A DNA stretch of 64,000 nt from Serratia ureilytica (lineage in GTDB: Bacteria > Pseudomonadota > Gammaproteobacteria > Enterobacterales > Enterobacteriaceae). A model generated the notes under the pieces. It had not been told where the DNA came from. It saw nothing but the letters and a program-made list of their open reading frames with translations, and searched no databases. Location of the stretch: positions 62,001-126,000 of the forward strand of contig NZ_JABXOF010000003.1 in NCBI RefSeq assembly GCF_013375155.1. The letters run 5' to 3'. The translations under genes were made by a program, and so were the position numbers. Positions 1 to 9,674 of this stretch are shown here, in pieces (the first letter of the stretch is position 1; the number at the start of each line of letters is the position of its first letter).

Positions 1-3000
1 CCGTGTCCCATCGCCGAGCCAGGCCGACTTGCTGCAGCGCGACGGCGTGCTGCTGATCGTCGACAGCGTGCAACCGCCTTCGGGGCCGGTGCCCAAAGGG
101 CAAACGCCGGTGCTGAAGCCCAAAGAGCAGGGGCTGTTTATCGCCCTGTGCGGCAGCGGCGAAATCTATGCCTTTAACGGCCATGTCGATCTTGGCACCG
201 GCGTGCGCACCGCGCTCGGGCAGATCGTCGCCGAAGAGCTGTACCTGCGCGTGGATCAGGTGCAAATGGTGTTGGGCGATACCGAACGCGCGCCGAATCA
301 GGGCGCCACCATCGCCAGCGCCACGCTGCAGATCTCCGCCGTGCCGCTGCGCAACGCCGCCGCCGAAGCGCGCCGTTGGCTGTTGCGCCAGGCGGCGCAG
401 CGCTTCGATGCGCCGGTGGAACAGCTGACGCTGGAGGAGGGCGTGATCCGCAGCCCGCAGGGGCAGGCGCTCAGCTACGCCGAGCTGGTGGCCGGCGGTC
501 ATGTCGAGCTGTCGATTTCCGGCGACGCGCCGCTGAAACCGCAGGCGGAGTATCGCCTGGTGGGCACCAGCGCCGCGCGCGTCGATATTCCGGCCAAGGC
601 GACCGGCGAAACCACTTACGTACACGATATGCGCCTGCCGAACATGCTGCACGGCCGGGTAGTGCGGCCGCCCTATGCCGGGTACGACAGCGGCGAATTT
701 GTCGGCACCAGCCTGCTGGCGGTGGATGAAACCTCGATCGCGCATATTCCCGGCATCGTCAAACTGGTGGTGATCGGCGATTTCATCGGCATTGTCGCCG
801 AGCGCGAAGAGCAGGCGATCAAGGCGGCGCAGGCGCTGCAGGTCAGTTGGAAAGACTGGCGCCGCAATTTGCCGCAGATGACCGACGTGGCGCAGGCGCT
901 GCGCGACAATCCGCACTCGACCCGGGTGGTGCACGATACCGGCGATGTGGACGCGGCGCTGGCGGCGGCCGACAGGCGTTTCACCCGCAGCTACCTGTGG
1001 CCGTATCAGCTGCATGCCTCGATCGGCCCTTCCTGCGCGCTGGCGGACTATCGGCCGGAGCGCCTGCAGGTCTGGTCAGGCAGCCAGAATCCGCACCTGC
1101 TGCGCGCCGATCTGGCCTGGCTGCTGGAATACCCGGAAGCGCAGATCGAGATCGTTCGCATGGAGGCGGCCGGCTGCTATGGCCGCAATTGCGCCGATGA
1201 CGTCTGCGCCGACGCGGCGCTGCTGTCGCGGGCGGTGGGCCGGCCGGTGCGGGTGCAGCTGACCCGCGAGCAAGAGCATGTGTGGGAACCGAAGGGCACG
1301 GCGCAACTGATGGAGGTGGACGGCGGGCTGGACGCCGCCGGGCACCCGGTCGCCTACGACTTTCGCACCTATTATCCTTCCAACGGCGCGCCGACGCTGG
1401 CGCTGCTGCTGACCGGCCGGGTCGAACCGCTGCCGGTGGCCTATGAAATGGGCGACCGCACCTCGGTGCCACCTTATGAGTATCCGGCGCTGCGCGTCAG
1501 CATCGAGGACATGGCGCCGATCGTGCGCGCCTCCTGGATGCGCGGCGTTTCCGCCTTGCCGAACACCTTCGCCCACGAATCTTATATCGATGAGCTGGCC
1601 CACGCCGCCGGCGTCGATCCGCTGGAATATCGGCTGCGCTATATCCATGACGAACGCGCCAGTGAACTGATGCGCAGCACCGCAGAACGCGCCGGCTGGA
1701 CGCCGCACACCGAACCGATGCAGACCCCGGCGGAAGACGGCGTGCTGCGCGGGCGCGGCTTTGCTTATGCCCGTTACATCCACAGCAAGTTTCCCGGCTT
1801 TGGCGCGGCCTGGGCCGCCTGGGTGGCCGACGTGGCGATCGACAAAGCCAGCGGCGAAGTGGCGGTGACGCGCATCGTGGTCGGCCACGACGCGGGCATG
1901 ATGGTTAACCCGGACGGCGTGCGCCACCAAATTCACGGCAACGTATTGCAATCGACCAGTCGGGTGTTGAAAGAGCGCGTGACCTTTGAGGAATCGACGG
2001 TCTCCGCCAAAGAGTGGGGGGCTTACCCGATCCTGACCTTCCCGGAGGTGCCGGAGGTGGACGTGGTGATGATGCCGCGCCCTTACGATCCGCCGCTGGG
2101 CGCCGGGGAGTCGGCGTCGGTGCCCAGCGCGGCGGCCATCGCCAACGCGGTGTTCGACGCCACCGGCATTCGTTTTCGCGAGCTGCCGATCACCTCGGAC
2201 AAGCTGCGAGAGGCGCTGAACGGGCCGGACGCCGAGCGGCAGGCCGCGCCGCCCAAGAAAAAGAAGCGCGGCAAATGGTGGTTCGGCGGCGCGGCGGGGC
2301 TGTTCGGCGCCGTGCTGGGCATCGCCGGCAGCGCCTTGCCGTGGCGGGCGGAGATCGCGCCGGTGGCGACGCCCGGCGCCGGCACCTGGTCGGCCGCCAC
2401 GCTGGAGCGCGGCCGTCAATTGGCCGCCGCCGGAGACTGCGCGGTTTGCCATACCGCGTCGGAAGGGGCGACCAACGCCGGCGGGCTGGCGATGGCGACG
2501 CCGTTCGGCACGCTCTACAGCACCAACATTACCCCGGACGTGGCAACCGGCATCGGCAACTGGTCATTTACCGCATTCGATCGGGCGATGCGCCAAGGCA
2601 TCGCCCGCGACGGTCGCCATCTGTATCCGGCATTTCCTTACACCGCCTTCAGCAAAATGACCGACGGCGACATGCAGGCGCTGTACGCTTATCTGATGTC
2701 GCAGCCGGCGGTGCGCCAGAGCAACCCGGCCAATCAGATGCGCTTCCCGTTTAACCTGCGGCCGCTGATGGCGGGCTGGAACGCGCTGTTCCTGCGCCAG
2801 GGGGAATTTCAACCCGATCCGCAACAAAGCGCGCAGTGGAATCGCGGCGCCTATCTGGTCAACGGGCTCGGCCACTGCGCCGCCTGCCATTCGCCGCGCA
2901 ATCTGCTGGGGGCGGAAAAGGGCGGCGCGGCTTTCCTGGCGGGGGGGATGGTGGACGGGTGGGAAGCGCCGGCGCTGAATCAATTGGCCAACGCGGACAA

Positions 3001-3559
3001 ACCCTGGACCGAGGAACAGCTGTTTCAGTACTTCCGCAGCGGGCATTCCGCCGAGCACGGCGTGGCGGCCGGGCCGATGGGGCCGGTGGTCAGCGAACTG
3101 GCGACGTTGCCGCAGAGCGATCTGCGGGCGATGGCCAACTATGTGATGTCGCTGAGCGCCAAGGCGACGCTGAATGTGGAACCGCAGGCGCAGTTGGCGG
3201 CCCGCGCGTTGCCTGCGGGTCAACTGGCGGGCGAGCGGTTGTTTCAGGGCGCTTGCCAGGCCTGTCACAGCGCCGCCGCCGGCGGGCCGCAGTTGTTCGG
3301 CGTCAGCCCGGATCTGGCCAATAACACCAATATCTTCAGCGATCGCCCCGATAACCTGATCAAGGTGATCCTGCAAGGGATCCCCAAACCGGCCACCGCC
3401 GAATTGGGCTTTATGCCGGGCTTTAAGGACAGCTTTTCCGATCGGCAGGTGACGGCGCTGGTGAATTATCTGCGCCATCGCTATGCCGGCGACAAACCGG
3501 CCTGGCGCGACGTGGAGGCTCAGGTGGCGCGGCTGCGCGCAGAGCCGCGCACGCACTGA
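1..3559 (+). CDS. Molybdopterin dehydrogenase large subunit fused to three-haem cytochrome c (5' end missing)
   Basis: The reading frame is open to the left edge, so the N-terminus lies outside the window; about 1186 codons are visible. The first ~740 residues match the xanthine-dehydrogenase-type molybdopterin-binding subunit (GHVDLGTG and GAGES motifs visible). A lysine-rich stretch and a hydrophobic segment encoded at about 2257-2345 lead into a cytochrome c part with three CxxCH haem sites (bases 2438-2452, 2876-2890, 3254-3268). This order is the architecture known for nicotinate dehydrogenase subunit B (NicB-like): hydroxylation of an N-heteroaromatic or aldehyde substrate with electrons passed to c-type haems. 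The 2Fe-2S partner is not inside the window and may lie upstream. Substrate is not determinable from sequence. It converges with a LysR gene 6 bp downstream. Confidence 0.85.
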   Translation, partial: RVPSPSQADLLQRDGVLLIVDSVQPPSGPVPKGQTPVLKPKEQGLFIALCGSGEIYAFNGHVDLGTGVRTALGQIVAEELYLRVDQVQMVLGDTERAPNQGATIASATLQISAVPLRNAAAEARRWLLRQAAQRFDAPVEQLTLEEGVIRSPQGQALSYAELVAGGHVELSISGDAPLKPQAEYRLVGTSAARVDIPAKATGETTYVHDMRLPNMLHGRVVRPPYAGYDSGEFVGTSLLAVDETSIAHIPGIVKLVVIGDFIGIVAEREEQAIKAAQALQVSWKDWRRNLPQMTDVAQALRDNPHSTRVVHDTGDVDAALAAADRRFTRSYLWPYQLHASIGPSCALADYRPERLQVWSGSQNPHLLRADLAWLLEYPEAQIEIVRMEAAGCYGRNCADDVCADAALLSRAVGRPVRVQLTREQEHVWEPKGTAQLMEVDGGLDAAGHPVAYDFRTYYPSNGAPTLALLLTGRVEPLPVAYEMGDRTSVPPYEYPALRVSIEDMAPIVRASWMRGVSALPNTFAHESYIDELAHAAGVDPLEYRLRYIHDERASELMRSTAERAGWTPHTEPMQTPAEDGVLRGRGFAYARYIHSKFPGFGAAWAAWVADVAIDKASGEVAVTRIVVGHDAGMMVNPDGVRHQIHGNVLQSTSRVLKERVTFEESTVSAKEWGAYPILTFPEVPEVDVVMMPRPYDPPLGAGESASVPSAAAIANAVFDATGIRFRELPITSDKLREALNGPDAERQAAPPKKKKRGKWWFGGAAGLFGAVLGIAGSALPWRAEIAPVATPGAGTWSAATLERGRQLAAAGDCAVCHTASEGATNAGGLAMATPFGTLYSTNITPDVATGIGNWSFTAFDRAMRQGIARDGRHLYPAFPYTAFSKMTDGDMQALYAYLMSQPAVRQSNPANQMRFPFNLRPLMAGWNALFLRQGEFQPDPQQSAQWNRGAYLVNGLGHCAACHSPRNLLGAEKGGAAFLAGGMVDGWEAPALNQLANADKPWTEEQLFQYFRSGHSAEHGVAAGPMGPVVSELATLPQSDLRAMANYVMSLSAKATLNVEPQAQLAARALPAGQLAGERLFQGACQACHSAAAGGPQLFGVSPDLANNTNIFSDRPDNLIKVILQGIPKPATAELGFMPGFKDSFSDRQVTALVNYLRHRYAGDKPAWRDVEAQVARLRAEPRTH

Positions 3560-3565
3560 GCCGCC

Positions 3566-4447
3566 TCAGGCTTGGCGCAGGAATGCCACCAGCCGCTGCG
3601 CCGGCAGCGGCAGCTGCGCCAGGTCACGCATAGCGATCGACAGGCGCCGGGTCGCCCACTCGTCTGTCAACGTCAGTGCGCTGTGCCGAATTTGCGGATG
3701 GCGTTGGGCGCTCTCTTCCGGCACCACCGCCAGCCCGGCACCGCGCAGCACCATGCGGCAGATGGCGTCGAAATGAGCCGCGCGCGCCCGCAGCCGCATC
3801 GGGCCGCCGCTGCGTATCGCCAGCTGTTCCAGATGCTGTTGCAGCGCACTCTCTTCCGGCAGGCCGATGAAATCAAAAGGCAGGGCGTCCGCAAAGCTGA
3901 GCGTGCGGCGGCCGCTGAGCGCATGCCCCGGCGGCAACGCCAGCACCAGACGATCCTGGCGAAAAGGGTAGCTTGCCAGCCCACGCAGATCGGCGTGATC
4001 CGCCGCGATGCCGATATCCGCTGCCTGTTCAGCGATCGCCTGCGCGATGGCTGGGCTGGGCAGCTCCTCCAGTACAATATCGGTATGCGGGTGCAGCACC
4101 AGAAAATCCGCCAACAGCTCCGGCAGAAAAGCGTCGGCGGCGACGGTATTGGCGACGATGCGCAGCCGGCTGCGCTGGCCCGGCGCGAACTCGGCCAGGT
4201 CGCCGCGCAACCGCTCACGCTGCTGCAATAGCACTCGCGCGTGATGCAACAGGCGCTCACCGGCGGGCGTCGCCTGGACGCCGCGCGGATTGCGCGTCAG
4301 CAGCGCTACGCCGGCCTGTTGCTCCAGCCCGCGCATGCGAGCGCTGGCGGCGGCCAGCGATAGCCCGACGCGCTCGGCGCCGGCGGTGATGCTGCCGGTC
4401 TCGAGCACTGCCGCCAACAGTCGCAGATCGATAAAGTCAAAATGCAT
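3566..4447 (-). CDS. LysR-family transcriptional regulator
   Basis: A 293-residue protein with an N-terminal winged helix-turn-helix (about residues 1-60, typical LRLLAAVLETGS and AAASARMRGLEQ pattern) and a periplasmic-binding-protein-like effector domain. The start at 4447 (MHFDFIDLRLL) follows a GAGGG Shine-Dalgarno; an upstream in-frame extension has no ribosome site and is not conserved in type. It is transcribed divergently from the TauE/SafE permease at 4555 with a 107-bp gap, the usual arrangement for a LysR protein controlling its neighbour. The effector is unknown. Confidence 0.88.
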   Translation of the reverse strand: MHFDFIDLRLLAAVLETGSITAGAERVGLSLAAASARMRGLEQQAGVALLTRNPRGVQATPAGERLLHHARVLLQQRERLRGDLAEFAPGQRSRLRIVANTVAADAFLPELLADFLVLHPHTDIVLEELPSPAIAQAIAEQAADIGIAADHADLRGLASYPFRQDRLVLALPPGHALSGRRTLSFADALPFDFIGLPEESALQQHLEQLAIRSGGPMRLRARAAHFDAICRMVLRGAGLAVVPEESAQRHPQIRHSALTLTDEWATRRLSIAMRDLAQLPLPAQRLVAFLRQA

Positions 4448-4554
4448 GCGTTTTCCCTCTGTCTTTGCCGCAGGCAGGCTCTGCCATTGCCGCATTGTGC
4501 CGCGCCATACCGCCGGCCACAATCGAGCCGTTGATTCGCCATAAGGATAGACGC

Positions 4555-5298
4555 ATGTCGCTGACGCTACTCGAGATTATCGCCCTGACGGGCATTTTTA
4601 CACTGGCCGGCACGGTCAAAGGAGCGATCGGTCTGGGGCTGCCGACCGTGTCGATGGGGCTGCTCAGCCTGATGATGCCGCCGGGTCAGGCCGCCGCGTT
4701 GCTGTTGCTGCCTTCGCTGATCACCAACCTGTGGCAGTTGCTGCGCGGGGCGCGGCTGGGGGCGCTGTGCCGCCGGCTCTGGCCGATGATGCTGTGCGTC
4801 ACGCTTGGCACGGTGTTGAGCGCGGGGGCGCTCACTGCCGGCGACGGCCGCCTGGCGCCGCTGGCGCTGGGCGTGTGTCTGATCGGTTATGCGCTGCTGG
4901 GTTTTACCCGTTTCGACTGGCGCGTTTCCGCTGCGGCGGAACCCTGGTTGGGGCCGCTGTGCGGCCTGGTGACCGGTGCGCTGACCGGCGCCACCGGAGT
5001 GTTCGTCATTCCGGCGGTGCCTTACCTGAATGCGTTGGGCCTGGCGCGCGACGATCTGGTGCAGGCGCTGGGGCTGTCGTTCACCGTCTCGACGCTGGCG
5101 CTGGCCGCCGGTTTAGCCTGGCATCAGGCGCTGCCCGCCACGCTGCTCGGCGGTTCGCTGTTGGCTCTGTTGCCGGCGTTGGGCGGCATGTGGCTGGGGG
5201 AGAGGGTGCGTCGTCATTGTCGCCCGCAGCTGTTCCGCCGCCTCTTCTTTATTGGGTTATTAATCTTGGGCGTTGAGATTATTTGGCGATTCAATTAA
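4555..5298 (+). CDS. TauE/SafE-family membrane permease
   Basis: A 247-residue, almost entirely hydrophobic protein with about eight membrane spans and the internal-repeat glycine motifs of the TauE/SafE (DUF81) family (GTVKGAIGLGLPTVS near the N-terminus, GALTGATGVFVIPAVPYL in the second half). Members export or import organic or inorganic anions such as sulfite or sulfoacetate; the substrate here cannot be read. The start at 4555 is preceded by AAGGA. It lies divergent to the LysR gene at 3566-4447. The sequence becomes AT-rich immediately after its stop codon. Confidence 0.85.
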   Translation: MSLTLLEIIALTGIFTLAGTVKGAIGLGLPTVSMGLLSLMMPPGQAAALLLLPSLITNLWQLLRGARLGALCRRLWPMMLCVTLGTVLSAGALTAGDGRLAPLALGVCLIGYALLGFTRFDWRVSAAAEPWLGPLCGLVTGALTGATGVFVIPAVPYLNALGLARDDLVQALGLSFTVSTLALAAGLAWHQALPATLLGGSLLALLPALGGMWLGERVRRHCRPQLFRRLFFIGLLILGVEIIWRFN

Positions 5299-5372
5299 TT
5301 GAATCGATAGCATGCGCGTGTAATTAGGTTCGATATATTATTCTGGGGTTTATTTTAATATGATGAGTTGCA

Positions 5373-5474
5373 ATGTTTAGAACACACTTTTCTTATTGGT
5401 TTTTTTCATGGAATACAGGGTGGTTATGGATTGTTATTAGTGTGTTTTACATTTGCCACTGCAGCTGTTTTTAA
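5373..5474 (+). CDS. Possible 33-residue hydrophobic peptide
   Basis: ATG at 5373 opens a 33-codon frame ending in TAA at 5472-5474. The peptide is aromatic and hydrophobic (one span around WLWIVISVFYICHC, several Trp and Cys), with only GAG five bases before the ATG as a weak ribosome site. It sits in the AT-rich stretch just before the double-glycine leader ORF. It could be a small membrane peptide of the bacteriocin-type cassette or chance coding in AT-rich DNA; I recognise no family. Confidence 0.25.
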   Translation: MFRTHFSYWFFSWNTGWLWIVISVFYICHCSCF

Positions 5475-5510
5475 TGACTGTAAAACCAGTAAACCCATAG
5501 GAGAGTATTT

Positions 5511-5561
5511 ATGAATGAAATTTTAAGTAGCCAATTCGATGCGGTGTCAGGTGGATGGTAG
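5511..5561 (+). CDS. Double-glycine leader peptide ORF ending at an amber codon (candidate microcin/bacteriocin precursor)
   Basis: ATG at 5511 follows a GGAGAG Shine-Dalgarno (spacing about 6) and encodes MNEILSSQFDAVSGGW, then TAG at 5559-5561. The peptide has the hallmarks of a class II bacteriocin/microcin leader: hydrophobic residues at alternating positions and V-S-G-G at the cleavage site, as in the microcin V leader. A peptidase-containing exporter that would cut after GG is encoded 1.9 kb downstream. The same frame continues past the amber for 19 sense codons (charged, Gly/Asp/Arg-rich) to a second TAG at 5619-5621, which overlaps the start of the next gene. The TAG is either a nonsense mutation in the core peptide, a recoded stop, or the real end. 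Confidence 0.6.
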   Translation: MNEILSSQFDAVSGGW

Positions 5562-5610
5562 GATCGAGATAGGAGTGGAAAAAGAGCGTCTGATAACGGA
5601 GATGGGGTAT

Positions 5611-5892
5611 ATGATGAATAGATATGTTGTTTTTATAAAGAGTGATGAATCAAAAGTGCTAAAAAAGGAAGTGGTTACGCGAGAAATAATTAACGTCATG
5701 AAGCAGAAGGGGTTCAGAAAGCATCATATCGAAGTAGAGGCTGAGAACGAAAGCGATGCCATTAAAAAATTAAATAAGAACAGCAATGATTATTTGGATT
5801 CATTGAGGGATTTTTCAGGTGATTTATTGTTCTGTTCTATTTTTGTTATTGTTATGACGATCGTCTATTTTGCTACGATGAAAATGAGTTAG
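5611..5892 (+). CDS. Small membrane protein, candidate immunity protein
   Basis: A 93-residue protein starting at one of two tandem ATGs (5611 or 5614), with GGAG at 5598 as ribosome site. The frame is open further up to 5539, but that extension overlaps the leader ORF. The first ~65 residues are Lys/Glu-rich and soluble; residues ~70-88 form one membrane helix (LLFCSIFVIVMTIVYFATM) near the C-terminus. No family recognised. Its position between a GG-leader ORF and the dedicated exporter, its size and its single membrane span fit an immunity protein, but this is context inference only. Base composition is far more AT-rich than the flanks. Confidence 0.6.
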   Translation: MMNRYVVFIKSDESKVLKKEVVTREIINVMKQKGFRKHHIEVEAENESDAIKKLNKNSNDYLDSLRDFSGDLLFCSIFVIVMTIVYFATMKMS

Positions 5893-6153
5893 AAGTAGAT
5901 GCTGTAGGATTTAAAAAATAAAAAGGCTTGTCGAACTGGATCTCTCGGATTTTCTCTGGATATGATACTGCTATTGGGTGAAGCATACGTTCATAAAAAT
6001 TTATTGGCGCCAGGAATCACTCAGAAGATTTAAAGGTGTTTATTTTAATAGTTTCATATCCTCTCACCAAAATTAACTGACCTTCAGCTTATTTTATTGT
6101 CAATACAGTAGTCTGTGAATTTGAATGTTAGCTATCACTAAGGGACGCTGCTC

Positions 6154-7428
6154 ATGTTTCGCCAGGAAGCGATCGAGAATCAGAAAATGAAGTGGCGTGG
6201 CAGGGCGCTCCTGCTACCCGGTATTCCCGTTTGGGGCACGACAGGGCTCTGCCTGTTTTTCTTCATCGCCTTTATCACCTTCGCGATCGCCGGTACCTAT
6301 ACCCGGCGGGTCAACGTGACCGGTGAGATCAGCACTTATCCGCGCGCCGCCAACGTTTATTCCGCCGTCCAGGGGATAGTGGTCAAGCAATTCGTCACCG
6401 AAGGGCAGGTGATTGCCGCTGGTGCCCCCATTTACCAGATCGACGTCAGCAAGAGTACCCGTAGCGGTGTGATCAGCGACAATCAGCGCCGGGATATCGA
6501 TGGCCAGCTGGCACGCATTGCGCAAATCATCAACCGACTGGAAAGCAGCAAGCAGGCCACGCTTATCATGCTGGAACAACAGAAGGCGCAATACACCGCC
6601 GCATTCACCCGTTCCACCGATATCCTCAAACGCGCCCAGGAAGGGATTCGCATCATGAAGGAAAACATGGAGAACTACCGGCACTATCAGACCAAGGGGC
6701 TGATCAATAAGGATCAGCTCACCAACCAGGTGGCGCTGTATTACCAGCAGCAGAACAACCTGCTGGGCCTGTCCGGCCAGAACGAACAGAATGCGCTGCA
6801 GATCACCGCGCTGGAAAGCCAGATCCATATCCAGGCTGCCGAATTCGACAACCAGATTTACCAGATGGAGCTGCAGCGCTACGAGCTGCAAAAGGAGCGG
6901 CAAAACATAGATGCCACTGGCGATATTATCGTTCGCGCGCTGGCCGGCGGCCGTATCGATTCGCTGAGCGTCACGGTTGGCCAAATGGTCAACGTCGGCG
7001 ACAGTCTGCTGCAGATTATCCCGCAAAACATCGATCGCTATGCCCTGGTACTGTGGGTGCCCAACGACGCTATCCCCTACATCGTCGCCGGCGATAAGGT
7101 CAATGTGCGCTATGACGCTTTTCCGGCGGAGAAATTTGGCCAGTTTGCCGGTACGGTGGCCGTCATCTCCAAAGCCCCGGCCTCGCCGCAGGAAATGCTG
7201 ACCTATCAGGGAGCGCCCAAAGCGGCGCTGACCGCCGCCGTGCCGTACTACAAGGTGATCGTCATGCCGGAGAAACAGGCCATTGCCTACGACGGTAAAC
7301 GTCTGAGCCTGGAAAACGGCATGAAAGCGCAAAGCACCCTGTTTCTGGAAAAAAGGAAGATTTATCAATGGATGCTGTCGCCGTTCTACGACATGAAACA
7401 CAGCGCGACGGGGCCAGTCAATGAGTAG
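6154..7428 (+). CDS. HlyD-family periplasmic adaptor of a peptide exporter (CvaA-type)
   Basis: A 424-residue membrane fusion protein: cytoplasmic N-terminus, one membrane helix at about residues 27-47, a lipoyl/barrel half ([19 protein letters not shown]), a long helical hairpin (about 95-240, rich in Gln/Glu/Leu), the second barrel half ([24 protein letters not shown]) and a C-terminal beta domain. Such proteins bridge an inner-membrane ABC transporter and an outer-membrane channel of the TolC type. The stop overlaps the start of the peptidase-containing ABC transporter by 8 bp, so the two are translationally coupled. No outer-membrane channel gene is in the window, so a chromosomal TolC is presumably shared. 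Confidence 0.9.
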   Translation: MFRQEAIENQKMKWRGRALLLPGIPVWGTTGLCLFFFIAFITFAIAGTYTRRVNVTGEISTYPRAANVYSAVQGIVVKQFVTEGQVIAAGAPIYQIDVSKSTRSGVISDNQRRDIDGQLARIAQIINRLESSKQATLIMLEQQKAQYTAAFTRSTDILKRAQEGIRIMKENMENYRHYQTKGLINKDQLTNQVALYYQQQNNLLGLSGQNEQNALQITALESQIHIQAAEFDNQIYQMELQRYELQKERQNIDATGDIIVRALAGGRIDSLSVTVGQMVNVGDSLLQIIPQNIDRYALVLWVPNDAIPYIVAGDKVNVRYDAFPAEKFGQFAGTVAVISKAPASPQEMLTYQGAPKAALTAAVPYYKVIVMPEKQAIAYDGKRLSLENGMKAQSTLFLEKRKIYQWMLSPFYDMKHSATGPVNE

Positions 7429-9520
7429 GACCTCATTCAAACAACGGGTCAGCCAACTGGATCTGCGGTTGCGCCACCGGGTTTCGATGGTGCACCAGAC
7501 CGAGTCGTCGGAATGCGGGCTGGCCTGTCTGGCGATGATCTGCGGTTATTACGGCAAAAATATCGACATGATCGCGCTGCGCCGGCAGTTCAACCTGTCA
7601 ACCCGCGGTGCAACGCTGGTTGGACTGACCGGTATCGCCGAGCAATTGGGGTTGAGTACCCGTCCCCTGTCGCTGGATCTGGACGAACTCGGCGCGCTAA
7701 AACTGCCCTGCATTTTGCACTGGGAATTCAACCATTTTGTGGTGCTGGTCAGCGTCAAAGGCCACCGCGCAGTGCTGCATGATCCGGCGCGCGGGCGCCG
7801 GGCCGTCAGCCTGACGGAACTGTCGCACAGTTTCACCGGCGTAGCGCTTGAGGCCTGGCCTGGCAGCGAATTCACCGCCGACAGCGTCCGCCATCGCATT
7901 CATCTTCGCACGCTGATCGGCAGCGTGCATGGCCTCAAGGGGGCGCTCGGCAAAATTTTTTGCCTGTCTCTGGTATTCGAAACCATCAACCTGGTGATGC
8001 CCATCGGCACGCAGCTGGTGATGGATCATGCTATTCCTGCCGGAGATCGCGGGTTACTGTCGCTCATCTGCGCCGGATTGATGCTGTTTATCTTGTTGCG
8101 GGCCGCCATCGGCATGGTGCGGGCATGGTCAGGATTGGTCATGGCGACGCTTATCAACGTTCAGTGGCAGTCCGGGTTGTTCACCCATCTGCTGCGCCTG
8201 CCGCTCGGTTACTTTGAACGTCGTAAGCTGGGGGACATTCAGTCACGCTTCGGTTCACTGGATACGCTGCGCAGCACTTTCACCACCAGCATCGTCGGCG
8301 CCATCATGGACGGCATCATGGTGATCGGTGTGCTGGTGATGATGGCGCTGTATGGCGGCTGGCTGACCTGGGTAGTGCTCACTTTCACTGCGCTTTATGT
8401 GTTGATGCGACTGCTGACCTACGGCTATTACCGTCAGCTGTCCGAGGAGGCGCTGGTGAGAGAGGCTCGGGCCGGCTCGTATTTTATGGAAACGCTGTAC
8501 GGTATCGCTACCGTCAAAATGCAGGGCATGGCAGAACGCCGCATCGCTCACTGGCTAAACCTTGAAATCGACACCATCAACACGGGGATCCGCGTCACCC
8601 GAATGGACATGCTGTTTGGCGGGATCAACACCTTCATAGCGGCGTGTGACCAGATCGTCATTCTGTGGTTGGGAACCAGCCTGGTGATCGATAACCAGAT
8701 GACCCTCGGCATGTTCGTGGCGTTCGGCGCCTTTCGGGGGCAGTTCTCCGACCGCATCGGGTCGCTGACGGAATTTTTGCTGCAGCTGCGCATGATGAGC
8801 CTGCATAACGAGCGCATTGCCGATATCGCCCTGCATCCGCGGGAGGAGCGTAAACCCGATCACCCTTACACGGCGGGCCTGCAACCTTTGGGATTGACGA
8901 CCCATGCCCTGAGCTATCGTTACGACAGCCAGTCACCGGCTATCTTTGATGGCCTGGACATCAGCGTTGCGCCGGGCGAAAGCGTGGCCATCGTGGGCCC
9001 GTCCGGCGCCGGCAAAACCACGTTGATGAAGGTGTTGTGCGGACTGTTTACCCCGGCTGCAGGGCGGGTTGAGGTGAACGGCGTTGATATTCGGCAGCTC
9101 GGCATCAACAACTACCACAAAATGATTGCCTGCGTGATGCAGGACGACAAACTGTTCTCCGGCTCAATCCGGGAAAATATTTGCGGGTTCGCGGACAAGA
9201 TGGATGATGCCTGGATGGAAGCCTGTGCCCGTGCCAGCTATCTGCATGAGGTGATCATGCGCATGCCGATGGGGTATGAAACCCCGATCGGCGAGTTGGG
9301 GGAAGGGTTGTCCGGCGGGCAAAAACAACGGCTATTCATAGCCCGGGCAATCTACAAGAAACCGGCTATTTTGTTCCTGGATGAGGCCACCAGTGCACTG
9401 GATAAGGAGAGCGAAGCTGCCGTGAATCAGGCAATTAAGAGACTCAATATCACTAAGCTGATCATTGCCCACCGTGAAACGACCATTGCGTCGGCAGATC
9501 GGGTTATCCATCTTGGATAA
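7421..9520 (+). CDS. Peptidase-containing ABC transporter (C39 family, bacteriocin/microcin exporter, CvaB-type)
   Basis: A 699-residue half-transporter that both cleaves double-glycine leaders and exports the cargo. The N-terminal C39 peptidase (about 1-150) has the full catalytic set: Gln26, Cys32 in [10 protein letters not shown], His105 in WEFNHFVVL and Asp121 in HDPARG. A six-helix membrane domain follows (about 160-440). The nucleotide-binding domain has Walker A at 526-533 (GPSGAGKT), signature LSGGQ at 630-634, Walker B with Asp654-Glu655, and switch His684. All catalytic residues are intact, so the exporter should be functional. It is coupled to the HlyD-type gene upstream and its natural substrate is most likely the GG-leader peptide at 5511. 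Confidence 0.93.
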   Translation: MSRTSFKQRVSQLDLRLRHRVSMVHQTESSECGLACLAMICGYYGKNIDMIALRRQFNLSTRGATLVGLTGIAEQLGLSTRPLSLDLDELGALKLPCILHWEFNHFVVLVSVKGHRAVLHDPARGRRAVSLTELSHSFTGVALEAWPGSEFTADSVRHRIHLRTLIGSVHGLKGALGKIFCLSLVFETINLVMPIGTQLVMDHAIPAGDRGLLSLICAGLMLFILLRAAIGMVRAWSGLVMATLINVQWQSGLFTHLLRLPLGYFERRKLGDIQSRFGSLDTLRSTFTTSIVGAIMDGIMVIGVLVMMALYGGWLTWVVLTFTALYVLMRLLTYGYYRQLSEEALVREARAGSYFMETLYGIATVKMQGMAERRIAHWLNLEIDTINTGIRVTRMDMLFGGINTFIAACDQIVILWLGTSLVIDNQMTLGMFVAFGAFRGQFSDRIGSLTEFLLQLRMMSLHNERIADIALHPREERKPDHPYTAGLQPLGLTTHALSYRYDSQSPAIFDGLDISVAPGESVAIVGPSGAGKTTLMKVLCGLFTPAAGRVEVNGVDIRQLGINNYHKMIACVMQDDKLFSGSIRENICGFADKMDDAWMEACARASYLHEVIMRMPMGYETPIGELGEGLSGGQKQRLFIARAIYKKPAILFLDEATSALDKESEAAVNQAIKRLNITKLIIAHRETTIASADRVIHLG

Positions 9521-9674
9521 GGGGGGATATCACCTGCGCCACAAGCCATTTACATTGCTTTAAGTGGCGATGGGGCAAGGCTATTTTTGCTGCTCGCTTC
9601 CGCTTTCAATTTACGGCGCGGCGCATTGCGCGATATTCTGGTTTTCTGATGGGCTAACGGCGGATGAGGGAACC

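Noticed and set aside
1076-2452. Long minus-strand open frame inside the molybdopterin gene
   Set aside because: High GC produces long open antisense frames; the plus-strand frame carries the clear domain motifs and haem sites.
5959-6033. A 24-codon frame from ATG 5959 upstream of the exporter
   Set aside because: No ribosome site, and the AT-rich composition makes such frames likely by chance.
9564-9674. N-terminal extension of the P1 peptidase
   Set aside because: The upstream part has no family similarity, and a ribosome site sits in front of the ATG at 9675.
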